DNA of 64,000 nucleotides from Chryseobacterium sp. 3008163 (GCF_003669035.1 NZ_CP033070.1:4402001-4466000); one strand, 5' to 3'; positions 7,431 through 16,912 are shown, counted from the first letter of the stretch. Numbers and translations: made by a program. The notes: generated by a model from the letters alone, not told the origin.

Positions 7431-9890
7431 ATGAAAAAGAATATATCAACGCTGATAGGACTTTCTCAGAAAGCAAAATATTCAGGATTATTCCTGGCTT
7501 TATTTGCTGCATCGCCGTTTGCAAATGCTCAGACTAAAAATGCAACGGTGACGGTTGACGGAAAAACATTTAAAGATTCCAACAAAAACGGAAAATTAGA
7601 CGTTTGGGAAGACACTCGTCTTTCGGTGGACAAAAGAATCGATGCCATCATCAAGCAAATGACCAATGAAGAAAAAGTGAATCTTTTAATCGGAACCGGA
7701 ATGCCCGGAATTGAAGTGCTGATAGGACCTGTCGGAGATTCAAAACAAGGTCTGGTTCCCGGAGCTGCAGGTGGAACAGATTCTTTTGACAGATTCGGAA
7801 TTCCTGCGACGATTGTTGCGGACGGACCTGCAGGTTTGAGAATTCAGCCAACGAGAGAAAATGATTCGAAAACCTATTATGCAACGGCATTTCCTGTAGG
7901 AACAGCATTGGCTTCAACTTGGAACAAAACTCTTTTGGAGCAGGTTGGAAAAGCAATGGGTAATGAAGTGAAGGAGTATGGAGTCGATGTACTTTTAGCT
8001 CCGGCTTTGAACATCCACAGAAATCCTCTGAACGGCAGAAACTTCGAATATTACTCTGAAGACCCATTAATTTCAGGAAAAACTGCGGCGGCAATCGTCA
8101 ATGGAATTCAGTCTCAAGGTGTGGGAACTTCTATCAAACACTTCGCTGCAAATAATGAGGAAACCAACCGTTTGACCATCAATGCACACGTTTCTGAAAG
8201 AGCAATGAGAGAACTGTATTTGAGAAACTTTGAAATTACGGTGAAAGAATCCCAGCCTTGGACGGTAATGTCTTCCTACAACAAACTGAATGGTGTCTAC
8301 ACTTCAGATTCTAAAGATTTACTGACTCAGGTTTTGAGAAACGAATGGGGTTTCAAAGGCATTGTAATGACCGACTGGTTCGGAGGTTTCCCAGGATTTG
8401 AATCGATTAAAGATGGTGGAATTTCTGATGTGGTAAAACAAATGAATGCAGGAAACGACCTTTTGATGCCCGGAATTCCTGCTCAGAAAAAAGTATTACT
8501 GGCAGCTTTGGATTCAGGGAAATTGTCTCAGGAAGTGGCGAATTTGAATGCAAAAAGAATTTTAGAATATATTTTCAAAACACCAACTTTCGCTCAATAC
8601 AAATACAGCGATAAACCAGATTTAGTTCAGCACGCTGAAGTCACAAGAAATGCAGCAGCAGAAGGAATGGTTTTGCTTAAAAATGAGAAAAATGCTTTGC
8701 CTTTTGCCGATAAACAGAAAGAAGTTTCATTATTCGGAGTGACTTCGTACGCTTGGATTACAGGCGGAACGGGAAGTGGAAGTGTCAACAACAAACACAC
8801 CGTTTCTTTGTTGGAAGGTCTCAATGCTGCAGGTTACAAATTGGACAAAGAACTGGTTGATTTATACAAACCTTTCGCTGAAAAAGAAGCAACTGTCGAA
8901 AAAGAAAGCCGAAAAGCAAGAGGCATTTTGGCACTTCCGGGAAGATTGGCTGAAATGAAAATGGATGATGCTTTCCTGGCTAAAAAAGCAGAAACTTCTG
9001 AAATTGCCTTTGTGACTTTGGGTAGAAACTCCGGAGAAGGCGGTGATAGAGTAGTGAACGAAGATTTCAACCTTGCAACGGAAGAAATCGAAATGCTGGA
9101 CAAAATCTCCAAAGTGTTCCACGCAAAAGGGAAAAAAGTGGTTGTGATTTTAAACATCGGTGGTGTTATAGAAACCGCTTCGTGGAAAGATAAAGTTGAT
9201 GCTATTCTATTAGCTTGGCAACCTGGTCAGGAAGGCGGACATTCTGTAGCTGACGTGGTTTCCGGAAAAGTAAATCCTTCAGGAAAACTGACGATGACGT
9301 TCCCTGTGAATTATTCTGACCACGCTTCATCAAAGAATTTCCCGGGAATTCCTGCAGACAATCCAAAAGAGGTGACGTATGAAGAAGGTATTTATGTTGG
9401 CTACCGTTATTTCAACACCTTCAATGTGAAGCCGTCTTATGAATTCGGTTTCGGTAAATCTTACACCGACTTTGCTTACAGCAATTTAAAACTGAATTCT
9501 AAAACTTTTAATAACAAATTAGAAGTTACAGTTGATGTAAAAAATACCGGAAAAGTTGCCGGAAAAGAAGTGGTAGAATTATATCTTTCTGCTCCCAACC
9601 AATCGATCGACAAACCAAAATCTGAGTTGAAAGCCTACGCCAAAACAAAAGATCTGAAACCGGGAGAATCTCAAACCATCACTTTGACTTTGAATCCGAA
9701 AGATTTGGCATCCTACATTACCGCAAAATCCGCTTGGGTGGCTGAAGCAGGAAATTACAAAGTGTCTGTTGGTGCATCTTCATTGGATATCAAACAAACC
9801 GCAGATTTCTCAGTTCCTAAAGAATTGGTCGTTGAAAAAGTACAGCACGTTTTCCCTGCAGACAAACAGTTTGAAGATTTGAAACCTTAA
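7431..9890 (+). CDS. Exported GH3 beta-glucosidase-type enzyme with C-terminal Fn3-like domain
   Basis: 819 aa. A long signal region ends near residue 34 (FANAQ). An EF-hand-like loop follows (DSNKNGKLDVWED, 49-61), matching the first GH3. The catalytic barrel has the motif KHFAANNEETNR and the nucleophile Asp in IVMTDWFGG (D315). The C-terminal alpha/beta domain carries the acid/base Glu in RNSGEGGDR (E536). A fibronectin type III-like domain (about 700-790) completes a standard BglX-like architecture. The enzyme should release monosaccharides from beta-linked oligosaccharides in the periplasm. It is followed by a sugar permease that would take up the product. The full catalytic set suggests an active enzyme. 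Confidence 0.92.
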   Translation: MKKNISTLIGLSQKAKYSGLFLALFAASPFANAQTKNATVTVDGKTFKDSNKNGKLDVWEDTRLSVDKRIDAIIKQMTNEEKVNLLIGTGMPGIEVLIGPVGDSKQGLVPGAAGGTDSFDRFGIPATIVADGPAGLRIQPTRENDSKTYYATAFPVGTALASTWNKTLLEQVGKAMGNEVKEYGVDVLLAPALNIHRNPLNGRNFEYYSEDPLISGKTAAAIVNGIQSQGVGTSIKHFAANNEETNRLTINAHVSERAMRELYLRNFEITVKESQPWTVMSSYNKLNGVYTSDSKDLLTQVLRNEWGFKGIVMTDWFGGFPGFESIKDGGISDVVKQMNAGNDLLMPGIPAQKKVLLAALDSGKLSQEVANLNAKRILEYIFKTPTFAQYKYSDKPDLVQHAEVTRNAAAEGMVLLKNEKNALPFADKQKEVSLFGVTSYAWITGGTGSGSVNNKHTVSLLEGLNAAGYKLDKELVDLYKPFAEKEATVEKESRKARGILALPGRLAEMKMDDAFLAKKAETSEIAFVTLGRNSGEGGDRVVNEDFNLATEEIEMLDKISKVFHAKGKKVVVILNIGGVIETASWKDKVDAILLAWQPGQEGGHSVADVVSGKVNPSGKLTMTFPVNYSDHASSKNFPGIPADNPKEVTYEEGIYVGYRYFNTFNVKPSYEFGFGKSYTDFAYSNLKLNSKTFNNKLEVTVDVKNTGKVAGKEVVELYLSAPNQSIDKPKSELKAYAKTKDLKPGESQTITLTLNPKDLASYITAKSAWVAEAGNYKVSVGASSLDIKQTADFSVPKELVVEKVQHVFPADKQFEDLKP

Positions 9891-10195
9891 AATTATACTC
9901 TCGCTGATTGAGCAAATTTTGCAGATTCTTTATTTGTAAAATCTGCTCAATCTGTAAAATCTGTGAGAGATAAAATTTAAACCATTAAGAAAATTAAATT
10001 TTTAAGTTTCTATTAAGAAAAATCAAAGATTTTATTCAGCGGTTTACTTAATGGTTTTGTTTACAAAACTTAATAATTCTTAAAAACTAAACAAATCTTA
10101 ATGGTTCAGTAAAAATTAATCTTAAGTTTAAATTTATTGTCTCAAATTAAGATATTATAAACAAAAGAGGTTATCTTTAGACTCTTTAAATTTTA
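9891..10195. other. Intergenic region with inverted repeat 9906-9952
   Basis: About 305 bp without a gene. An imperfect inverted repeat (GATTGAGCAAATTTT at 9906-9920 against AAAATCTGCTCAATC at 9938-9952) lies just after the GH3 stop, with further AATCTG repeats beside it. It may be a REP-type element or mRNA end. The rest is very AT-rich and should include the promoter of the sugar transporter, since the gap is too long for simple read-through. Confidence 0.5.
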
Positions 10196-11623
10196 ATGTA
10201 TATGATCAATAATGAAGTACAATCAAAAAGGAATTATACCATTCCGTTGATTACCATTACGCTTTTATTTTTTATGTGGGGATTCATCACATGCATGAAT
10301 GACATCCTTATTCCATACCTGAAGCAGCTCTTTAAACTGACATTTTTCGAATCGATGTTGGTACAGTTTTGTTTCTTTGGAGCTTATTTTATAGGTTCAT
10401 TAATTTACTTTTTGGTTTCCACATCAAGCGGAGATCCCATCAACAAAGTTGGTTACAAAAAAGGAATTCTCTTCGGGATTTTCTTGGCTGCATTCGGATG
10501 TATCTTGTTTTATCCGGCGGCAACATTCTCTTCTTACGGACTATTTTTAGGAGCATTGTTCGTTCTTGGATTAGGATTTACAGTTCTTCAAATCACTGCA
10601 AACGCTTACGTTTCGCTGTTAGGTTCAGAAGATTCTGCATCAAGCCGACTCAACATGACGCAGGCTTTTAATGCCTTCGGAACGACGATTGCTCCGGTTT
10701 TGGGCGGACATTTAATCTTTGAATTTTTCTCGGCTGATGACGGTTCGTTCTCTGCAGTAGCAACACGAATTCCTTATTTAATTTTTGCAGGAATCTTATT
10801 GCTGGTTGCTTTATTAATTTCAAGAGTAAAATTACCATCGTTTCAAACAGAAGAAGAGGAAGCCGTAAAAGGTTTGGGCGCATTGCAGCACACACATCTT
10901 TTATTCGGAGTCTTTGCGATGTTCTGTTATGTAGGTGGGGAAGTAGCGGTAGGAAGTTTCATCATCAGTTTCCTTGAGCAGCCACAGGTTATGAATCTTA
11001 ATGAAGTAGTCAGTAAAAACTATCTTTCTCTATATTGGGGAGGTGCGATGATTGGACGTTTCTTAGGTGCGATTTCTTTGAATCATTCAATCAGCCAAAG
11101 CAAGAAAGCATTGTATATGTTGGGAGCTGCAGCGGCGGTTTTCATAGTGATTTTCAGTATTGTTGATTTAACGTTTTCACAAATCAGTTTCTTCCTGGTC
11201 TTTATTGCTTTAAATTTCGTTGCATTTTTTGTGGGAAAATCTGCTCCGGCAAGAACTTTATCCATCTTTGCAGGAATCAACGTTTTGTTACTGATCTCAG
11301 CGATGTTAAATCACGGCGAATTGGCGATGTACAGCATTTTAGGAATCGGAATTTTCAACTCGATTATGTTCTCTAATATTTATACGCTTGCCATTTCAGG
11401 ATTAGGAAAATACACAAGTCAAGGTTCGTCATTGGTTGTAATGGCGATTTTAGGAGGTGCGATTGTTCCTATTTTTCAGGGATATTTAGCGGATATTTTC
11501 GGAGTTCAGCATTCATTTATTATTCCTGTATTTTGTTATGTATTTATTTTGATTTTTGGGGCGTATTGTACCAAATATCTGGGTCATGTGAAGCAGGATG
11601 CTGATGCTAAATCGGGACATTAA
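10196..11623 (+). CDS. Sugar MFS transporter (FucP/GluP-like)
   Basis: 475 aa, about 12 hydrophobic helices. The first helix region reads LLFFMWGFITCMNDILIP, the hallmark of FucP/GluP-type proton-sugar symporters. An internal loop has VGYKKGI after helix 2. It probably imports glucose or a similar monosaccharide across the inner membrane, completing the receptor/hydrolase locus. Two start codons are close (10196 and 10202); the second also gives a normal N-terminus. A terminator-like hairpin follows. Confidence 0.88.
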   Translation: MYMINNEVQSKRNYTIPLITITLLFFMWGFITCMNDILIPYLKQLFKLTFFESMLVQFCFFGAYFIGSLIYFLVSTSSGDPINKVGYKKGILFGIFLAAFGCILFYPAATFSSYGLFLGALFVLGLGFTVLQITANAYVSLLGSEDSASSRLNMTQAFNAFGTTIAPVLGGHLIFEFFSADDGSFSAVATRIPYLIFAGILLLVALLISRVKLPSFQTEEEEAVKGLGALQHTHLLFGVFAMFCYVGGEVAVGSFIISFLEQPQVMNLNEVVSKNYLSLYWGGAMIGRFLGAISLNHSISQSKKALYMLGAAAAVFIVIFSIVDLTFSQISFFLVFIALNFVAFFVGKSAPARTLSIFAGINVLLLISAMLNHGELAMYSILGIGIFNSIMFSNIYTLAISGLGKYTSQGSSLVVMAILGGAIVPIFQGYLADIFGVQHSFIIPVFCYVFILIFGAYCTKYLGHVKQDADAKSGH

Positions 11624-11647
11624 AATGTTTGAGCTTTTAAAATATAA

Positions 11648-11672
11648 AACTTGCTTTTGAGCAGGTTTTTTT
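11648..11672 (+). terminator. Terminator after sugar transporter
   Basis: The stem AAACTTGC/GCAGGTTT (one G-U) around TTTTGA is followed by a T7 run. The sequence TGAGCAGGTTTTTTT (11658-11672) recurs exactly after the next gene. Confidence 0.7.
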
Positions 11673-11768
11673 GTTGCATTTTTTCTTGTTTTATGGTTTT
11701 CCGTATTTTTCCCTTTTAGCCTTAGTTTACTTTTGTTAAAGATTTAAACAACTATAAAACTTGACCTT

Positions 11769-11960
11769 ATGAAAAAATTATTATTAATGATTGTCTTAAC
11801 AATTACGATTAACTCTTGTGACCGAAGCAGCAATAGTTCAGAATCTTGTAGTTATAATGGACATACCTTGTATACAGGTGAGAAAGGTGGATGTTATTAT
11901 TTATCGTCTGGAGGTAATAAAGAATACGTCGATAAAAGTTATTGCAATGGTTGTAACTAA
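11769..11960 (+). CDS. Small cysteine-rich lipoprotein
   Basis: 63 aa. A lipobox (INSC, Cys about 17) predicts a lipoprotein with a mature part of about 47 residues. The mature chain has four further cysteines and the segment HTLYTGEKGGCYYLSSGG, followed by KEYVDKSYC. This resembles the short 'TGxxGGxYYxxxxGxKxYV' motif of small PBCV-type basic adaptor domains, with cysteines added. It is a single-gene unit between two terminators and no function is known. A strong AT-rich promoter region and a Shine-Dalgarno-poor start are typical for this phylum. Confidence 0.7.
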   Translation: MKKLLLMIVLTITINSCDRSSNSSESCSYNGHTLYTGEKGGCYYLSSGGNKEYVDKSYCNGCN

Positions 11961-11983
11961 AATCTTATATCTTTAATTGACAA

Positions 11984-12009
11984 AACCTGCTGTTGAGCAG
12001 GTTTTTTTA
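11984..12009. terminator. Terminator after small lipoprotein
   Basis: The perfect stem AACCTGC/GCAGGTT has a 6-nt loop and a T7 tail. It repeats the sequence TGAGCAGGTTTTTTT found before the gene at 11658. Confidence 0.8.
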
Positions 12010-12038
12010 GTTTATAAATCTATTTCAATAAATTACTA

Positions 12039-13181
12039 TTAATCAAAATAAATTTTAGCTATAAATTCTTTAACTTTTTGTAAAGGATAATCCGTATTTT
12101 CCAAATTGTAATATTGTTCATAATTTAATTCTAAACCATTTAAATAATTATCTGTCTGAAAAATTTCAGTTCCAATACTTTTATTCATTTTGCTAAAACT
12201 TTCTAACATATCTTTATAATGTGTTGTTTTATAAGTATCATATATACTTCTAAGATGAGGAATAAAATTATTAAAAAACTCAATTTGTAAACTTTGAAAA
12301 TCTACACCTTTTTGAGAGAAAATTTCATTTGGAATAATAAAATTTCCCTTTTCATCTCGATTATGAATAATTTTTAAATACGACAAAAGAGAACTATGAG
12401 TATTTAAATTTTCATCAATAAAAACGTCACCCATTTTTTCATCTAATTTTAATCCAACTTCTGTTAAATTATTGTACTTTGATGTTGAATGTTTTTTAAA
12501 TGTATCACGAGATTCATTCAAAAACTCATTATAAAATTCTATTATATTTAAGACTTCAATGAAATCATCCTCCCAATCAATGCTTGGATATTTTTCATTA
12601 AAATAATAAACTATAGAATTGTAAATTTCGCGGAATTCCAATTTCTCAAAATATTTAAAGCTAGAATCTGTAGAATATCTTAATACGTTACTTCCCAATA
12701 GGAAATTTCTTTCTTCTTCAATAAATGTCTTTGCAAACCTTCCGTTCTCTTCAAAATAAACAATCATTGATTCTATTAAAGTTTTGAAGATTTTTAGATT
12801 GGTTTGGTAGTACTTTATAACCTCTAATTCTTTCATCTCCTTCTCTATGGTTAACTTTGAAACTTCATTATCTAAACTTAAATTAAAAATCTCCTTTTGG
12901 GATTTATTAGCTTTATATTGAATATAAAAAGCAAGAAATGTTAGCATTGATGCAGTTATAGCAATTATTGGATTTAATGTTCCCCCTATACTATCACCAA
13001 TTTCATTTGGATTTAATAGTTCTCCATCATTATTTCTATTTTTAGGTACAGAAGTAATTAAATTATTCATTCCATAATATTGATAAATATAATAAAACGA
13101 ATAAATTAACAAAATGACACTAAGTAGAATAATAAATAAGAGTAAGAAATCTTTTTTTTCGTCATACTTTTTAAGTTCCAT
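12039..13181 (-). CDS. Two-helix membrane protein, candidate AbiC-like phage abortive-infection protein
   Basis: 380 aa. One transmembrane helix at about 11-34 and a second at about 68-90 are separated by a short loop with GDSIGG just before helix 2. A long charged cytoplasmic domain follows (about 95-380), beginning with a coiled-coil-like stretch. The layout (two N-terminal helices, a GDxxGG motif at the start of the second, then a helical alpha domain) resembles putative phage abortive-infection proteins annotated as AbiC-like. The match is by pattern only. The gene is notably AT-rich, stands alone, and its promoter region abuts a truncated DUF6261 gene, suggesting acquisition by insertion. 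It could equally be an uncharacterised membrane protein with another role. Confidence 0.6.
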   Translation of the reverse strand: MELKKYDEKKDFLLLFIILLSVILLIYSFYYIYQYYGMNNLITSVPKNRNNDGELLNPNEIGDSIGGTLNPIIAITASMLTFLAFYIQYKANKSQKEIFNLSLDNEVSKLTIEKEMKELEVIKYYQTNLKIFKTLIESMIVYFEENGRFAKTFIEEERNFLLGSNVLRYSTDSSFKYFEKLEFREIYNSIVYYFNEKYPSIDWEDDFIEVLNIIEFYNEFLNESRDTFKKHSTSKYNNLTEVGLKLDEKMGDVFIDENLNTHSSLLSYLKIIHNRDEKGNFIIPNEIFSQKGVDFQSLQIEFFNNFIPHLRSIYDTYKTTHYKDMLESFSKMNKSIGTEIFQTDNYLNGLELNYEQYYNLENTDYPLQKVKEFIAKIYFD

Positions 13182-13212
13182 AGTTTTTTATTATTAAATG
13201 AAGATAAGATAA

Positions 13213-13881
13213 ATATTTTTTCTTTCAAGCAGTAAAAATATTAACTCACTAATTCAAAACCTTCAGTATTTCTACGGAAAATTCAAACATTCAAAAACAG
13301 CCGTTTTCCCACCTCACAACTATGGGTACACCAAACAAATATACAGTGGTAAGGGAGTAAACGTAGCAGATGCAGACAAGGAAAGAGACAACGCTTTCAG
13401 AGTTTTGAAAAACTTTCTCAACGGCTACCGCAAAATGACAACTCTCTCAAACTACCAGTTTGCAGAAGACTTGTATCAGGTTTTCAAGCTTTATGGATTA
13501 GAGATTGACAAGCAAAGCTACTCCCAGCAAACCGCACAGATGAAAAAACTCATCGAAGACCTTGAAAAAACGGAGAATATTCAGAAACTAAATGCACTTT
13601 CGTTAATTCCTGCTTTCAATGAAATGAAGTCTAAGCATAATGCTTTTGAACTCATATTTGCCGAACAGGCAGGAGCGAATGCGAGTTTAAGACAAATGAA
13701 AACTGCATCAGCAATTCGCAGAGATTTGGAGAAAATTTTAAAATCTTTTCTTAATTTAATTACTGCTATGAAAGACATCGACGATTGGAAGTTATTGTAT
13801 GCTGACATGAATGAACTGATAAAAGCTGCTAAACTGTCGAAAAAATCAACTACGCCAGATAAGGGTGAGAAAAATCTTTAA
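13213..13881 (+). pseudogene. 5'-truncated DUF6261-like gene
   Basis: An open frame runs from just after a stop at 13210-13212 to the stop at 13879-13881, but it has no ATG before codon 75. The coding-like part begins around 13231 (SSKNINSLIQNLQ) and includes the DADKERDNAF region seen in the N-terminal third of DUF6261-type proteins, so roughly the first 30-50 residues are missing. A TTG at 13405 could start a 158-aa product but would discard conserved sequence. Family function is unknown. The missing 5' end faces the AbiC-like gene. Confidence 0.7.
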
Positions 13882-13896
13882 TAAAGAAACATCATA

Positions 13897-13926
13897 AAAA
13901 AAGCAGGATCATGAATCCTGCTTTTG
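13897..13926. terminator. Bidirectional terminator
   Basis: An 11-bp stem (AAAAGCAGGAT/ATCCTGCTTTT) with a 5-nt loop lies between the convergent DUF6261-like remnant and the nucleoside phosphorylase. Confidence 0.85.
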
Positions 13927-13951
13927 TATTTTCCTTTTAATACAAGTAGAT

Positions 13952-14806
13952 TTAGCGAATCACTCTCTCCAAAACCCACTCAATCAATCTTTTTTCAGAC
14001 TGGTGATGATCTGCTGAGAACTCGCCGCGTCTTCTGTTGGCGATGACGTTGTTGACGGTGATGGCTTTGTGACCTAAAAGTTTAGAGAAAGCATAGATGG
14101 CAGAAGTTTCCATTTCAAAATTGGTGATGCCCAGGTCATTTAAAGTTTCGAGGAACTTGTCATCCAAAGCTTTTAAACGAAGTTCTCTTCCCTGTGGAGC
14201 ATAAAATCCAGGGAAAGTTGCCGTGTTGCCGTGGTATTTTGCATCTTTGAAAACTTCGCCTAATTCTTCTGACCATTCAGAGAAATACAACATAGGCTTG
14301 ATCTTTTCGTAAGGGAATTTCTCTAAAAAGTTTCTTGAAAATTCATTTTCAAAATGATAGTCCTGATAGAAATGCATCAGTCCGTCAAGACCTACCACAT
14401 TTTGGGTAACCAGCATATTATCGACCTGCACATCAGGATTTACGCTGCCGCAGGTTCCCATTCTGAAAAGTTCCAGAGATTTGTGTTCGGTTTTGAATTC
14501 CTTTTTCTGAAGATCGATATTCACCAAAGCATCAAGCTCATTCATCACGATATCGATGTTTTCAGTTCCGATGCCTGTTGACATTACAGAAATTCTTTCA
14601 CCACGTAAAGTTCCGGTGTGGGTATAGAATTCTCTTTTGTTCTTTTTGATTTCTACGGTATCGAAATATTTTGAAACCTTCGGAACACGATCGGGATCGC
14701 CCACAAGGATTACTTTATCGGCAATATCTTCGGGTAAAAGATTCAGGTGGTAAACGCTTCCGTCTTCATTCAGTACCAGTTCTGAGGCTGCGAGTTTATT
14801 GAGCAT
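13952..14806 (-). CDS. Nucleoside phosphorylase (uridine phosphorylase-like)
   Basis: 284 aa, PNP/UDP family 1. An N-terminal phosphate-site motif (VILVGDPDRVPKV) is followed by GTCGSVNPDVQVD and, near residue 235, FEMETSAIYAF, whose Glu binds ribose hydroxyls. It cleaves a nucleoside with phosphate to a base and ribose-1-phosphate in the cytosol, for salvage. Base specificity is not certain from sequence; uridine is the usual assignment for this branch. It is monocistronic, with a terminator shared with its convergent neighbour. Confidence 0.85.
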   Translation of the reverse strand: MLNKLAASELVLNEDGSVYHLNLLPEDIADKVILVGDPDRVPKVSKYFDTVEIKKNKREFYTHTGTLRGERISVMSTGIGTENIDIVMNELDALVNIDLQKKEFKTEHKSLELFRMGTCGSVNPDVQVDNMLVTQNVVGLDGLMHFYQDYHFENEFSRNFLEKFPYEKIKPMLYFSEWSEELGEVFKDAKYHGNTATFPGFYAPQGRELRLKALDDKFLETLNDLGITNFEMETSAIYAFSKLLGHKAITVNNVIANRRRGEFSADHHQSEKRLIEWVLERVIR

Positions 14807-14936
14807 ATAATTTTTATAGTTTGATTGAAATTTGTGAACCTGAATTTTTCAGGGATTTAAAATTAGTGAAAATTAAATGAAGCAAAATATAAACATTATT
14901 TAATTTTTCGTTAAAACTATGGTAATGTTGGGATGA

Positions 14937-14944
14937 TAGTTTTG
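14937..14944 (+). promoter_or_regulatory. Possible -7 box TAGTTTTG at the peroxidase start
   Basis: This matches the Bacteroidota TAnnTTTG -7 consensus but overlaps the upstream candidate ATG at 14933. If used, transcription would begin close to the second ATG at 14948. That favours 14948 as the real start and a nearly leaderless mRNA. No clear -33 TTG is seen at the right distance. Confidence 0.35.
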
Positions 14945-14947
14945 CAG

Positions 14948-16794
14948 ATGAAAAATTTTATAAGATCTTATCCTTTACTTATTCTTATCGCATTCATCGG
15001 AATTGCCGCAATGTCATTCAATCCGGTTCATAAAGGATTTGGAAACGAAAAAACATTTGTTGCTCAGGGTTTATTCAGTTTTAAAAATCATCTTGAAAGT
15101 TTAAAGACCGACGTTTATCTTTTTAAAGACGATAAAATCAATGCAGAACAGCTTCAAAGTTCATTAAGAAATACCCGGAATTCTTATAAAGAAATTGAAT
15201 TTTTCATCGCTTATCATTATCCGGAATTTTCTAAAACGCATCTCAATGCCGCACCATTATTCAGAATTGAAGCTGCCGGAACTACTGCTTACACACTTCC
15301 GCCGGAAGGTTTGCAGGTTTTGGACGAATTGATTTTTTCTGACGAAATAGCCGAACAAAAAGATAAGATCATCGAGATCACAGATTTTCTGTACAACAAT
15401 TACAATAATTTCTATTTAAGCTCTATCAATAATGGTTTAAGCAAAGGAAATAACAAAACATTGCCTTTAAGAATTGAGTTGATTAGAATTTACACATTAG
15501 GTTTAACAGGTTTTGATACGCCTGGCTCATTAAACATCTCTGAAGAAGCTGCTTTTGCTTTAAAAGGAATGAAAAAATACATTCAGGATGATGCTTATTT
15601 TAAAAATTACAATTCAGAGAAAGCTCACCAACTTATAGATGAAAGTATTCTTTATTTAAATAAAAATAAAGATTTTGAAACATTTGACAGGATTGAGTTT
15701 TATAAAAAATATCTGCAACCGTTGTATGAAGAATTAGGAAACTGGGACGGAAATACAGATGACTTAAAAGAATTTTCAGGCTGGAATGTTGCCAATAAAA
15801 ACTTTTTCAGCAGTGATTTCTTAGATCCTTATTTTTTTACCATTTTAAAAGGTTCTGAAGACAATGACGATCTGAAAGCATTAGGAAAAGAAATTTTCTA
15901 CGACCAAAATCTCAGCGACAACGGAAAAATGAGCTGTGCCTCTTGTCATCTTCCTGAAAATGCATTTACAGATCTTAAAACTAAATCTTTAAGTAATGTT
16001 GAAGGAAAAACAGTGTTGCGAAATTCCCCTTCACTGTATAATGCGGTTTTTGCCAAAAGATTTTTCTACGATATGCGTGCTTTTTATCTTGAGCAGCAGG
16101 CAGAACACGTTATTTATAATAATGATGAGTTTAATACAAGCTATGAAAGCATCATTAAGAAACTAAAAAACAAACCTGAATACAAAAAAGCGTTCCGAAA
16201 AGCATTTAAAAACGGAGATATCAGCAAGCAGAATTTTTCTAAAGCTTTGAGTTCCTACGTAGCTTCTCTCTATTCTTTTGATAGCGATTTTGACAGTTTT
16301 ATGAGAGATGAAAAAGAGATTTCTGATGATGCAAAAAAAGGTTTTAATCTGTTCATGGGAAAAGCAAACTGTGCAACCTGCCATTTTGCTCCTCATTTTT
16401 CAGGGTTGGTTCCACCGTTTTTTAATGAAAATGAATCTGAAGTTTTGGGTGTAACCAAACAACCAATTAAAATATCTCCTTTAGAAATCGATTCTGATAA
16501 AGGAAGAATAAAAAGCAACGTCAAAAAGAAGATTCCTGGATTTATGAAAACTCTTTTAAAACGATGACGGTAAGAAATATTGCTTTAACGAAACCTTACT
16601 TTCACAATGGTGCATTCAATACTTTAGAAGAAGTTTTAGATTTTTATAATGAAGGTGGGGCAGAAGGTTTGGGTTTAAATATTAACAACCAGACATTACC
16701 AGCAGATAAATTGAACTTAACGGAAACTGAGATTAAGCAAATCATTGCCTTCCTGAATTCTTTAACGGATATCAGCAAAGCAAAAGGTAAATAA
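14948..16794 (+). pseudogene. MauG-like di-haem cytochrome-c peroxidase, frameshifted
   Basis: One gene read in two frames: 14948-16567 and the rest to 16794. The first frame ends abnormally at GFMKTLLKR. Adding one T to the TTT run at 16541-16543 gives GFYENSFKTMTVRNIALT and continues without a break to the C-terminus. There is a signal anchor (about 8-25), an N-terminal helical region of about 290 residues, then two haem sites CASCH and CATCH and the YFHNGAF segment typical of bacterial di-haem peroxidases. It should reduce peroxide or oxidise a partner in the periplasm. The PhoX-like gene follows on the same strand. The break may be an assembly error. Confidence 0.85.
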
Positions 16795-16912
16795 TTAAAA
16801 TTCATTGACGATTTAACATAAAGTTAATCCCCGTAACATTAGGTTTGAGATTAATTAATATTCAGGGATATTTTGTTAAAGCCTTATTAACAGGGGGCTC
16901 GCAATAATAAAA

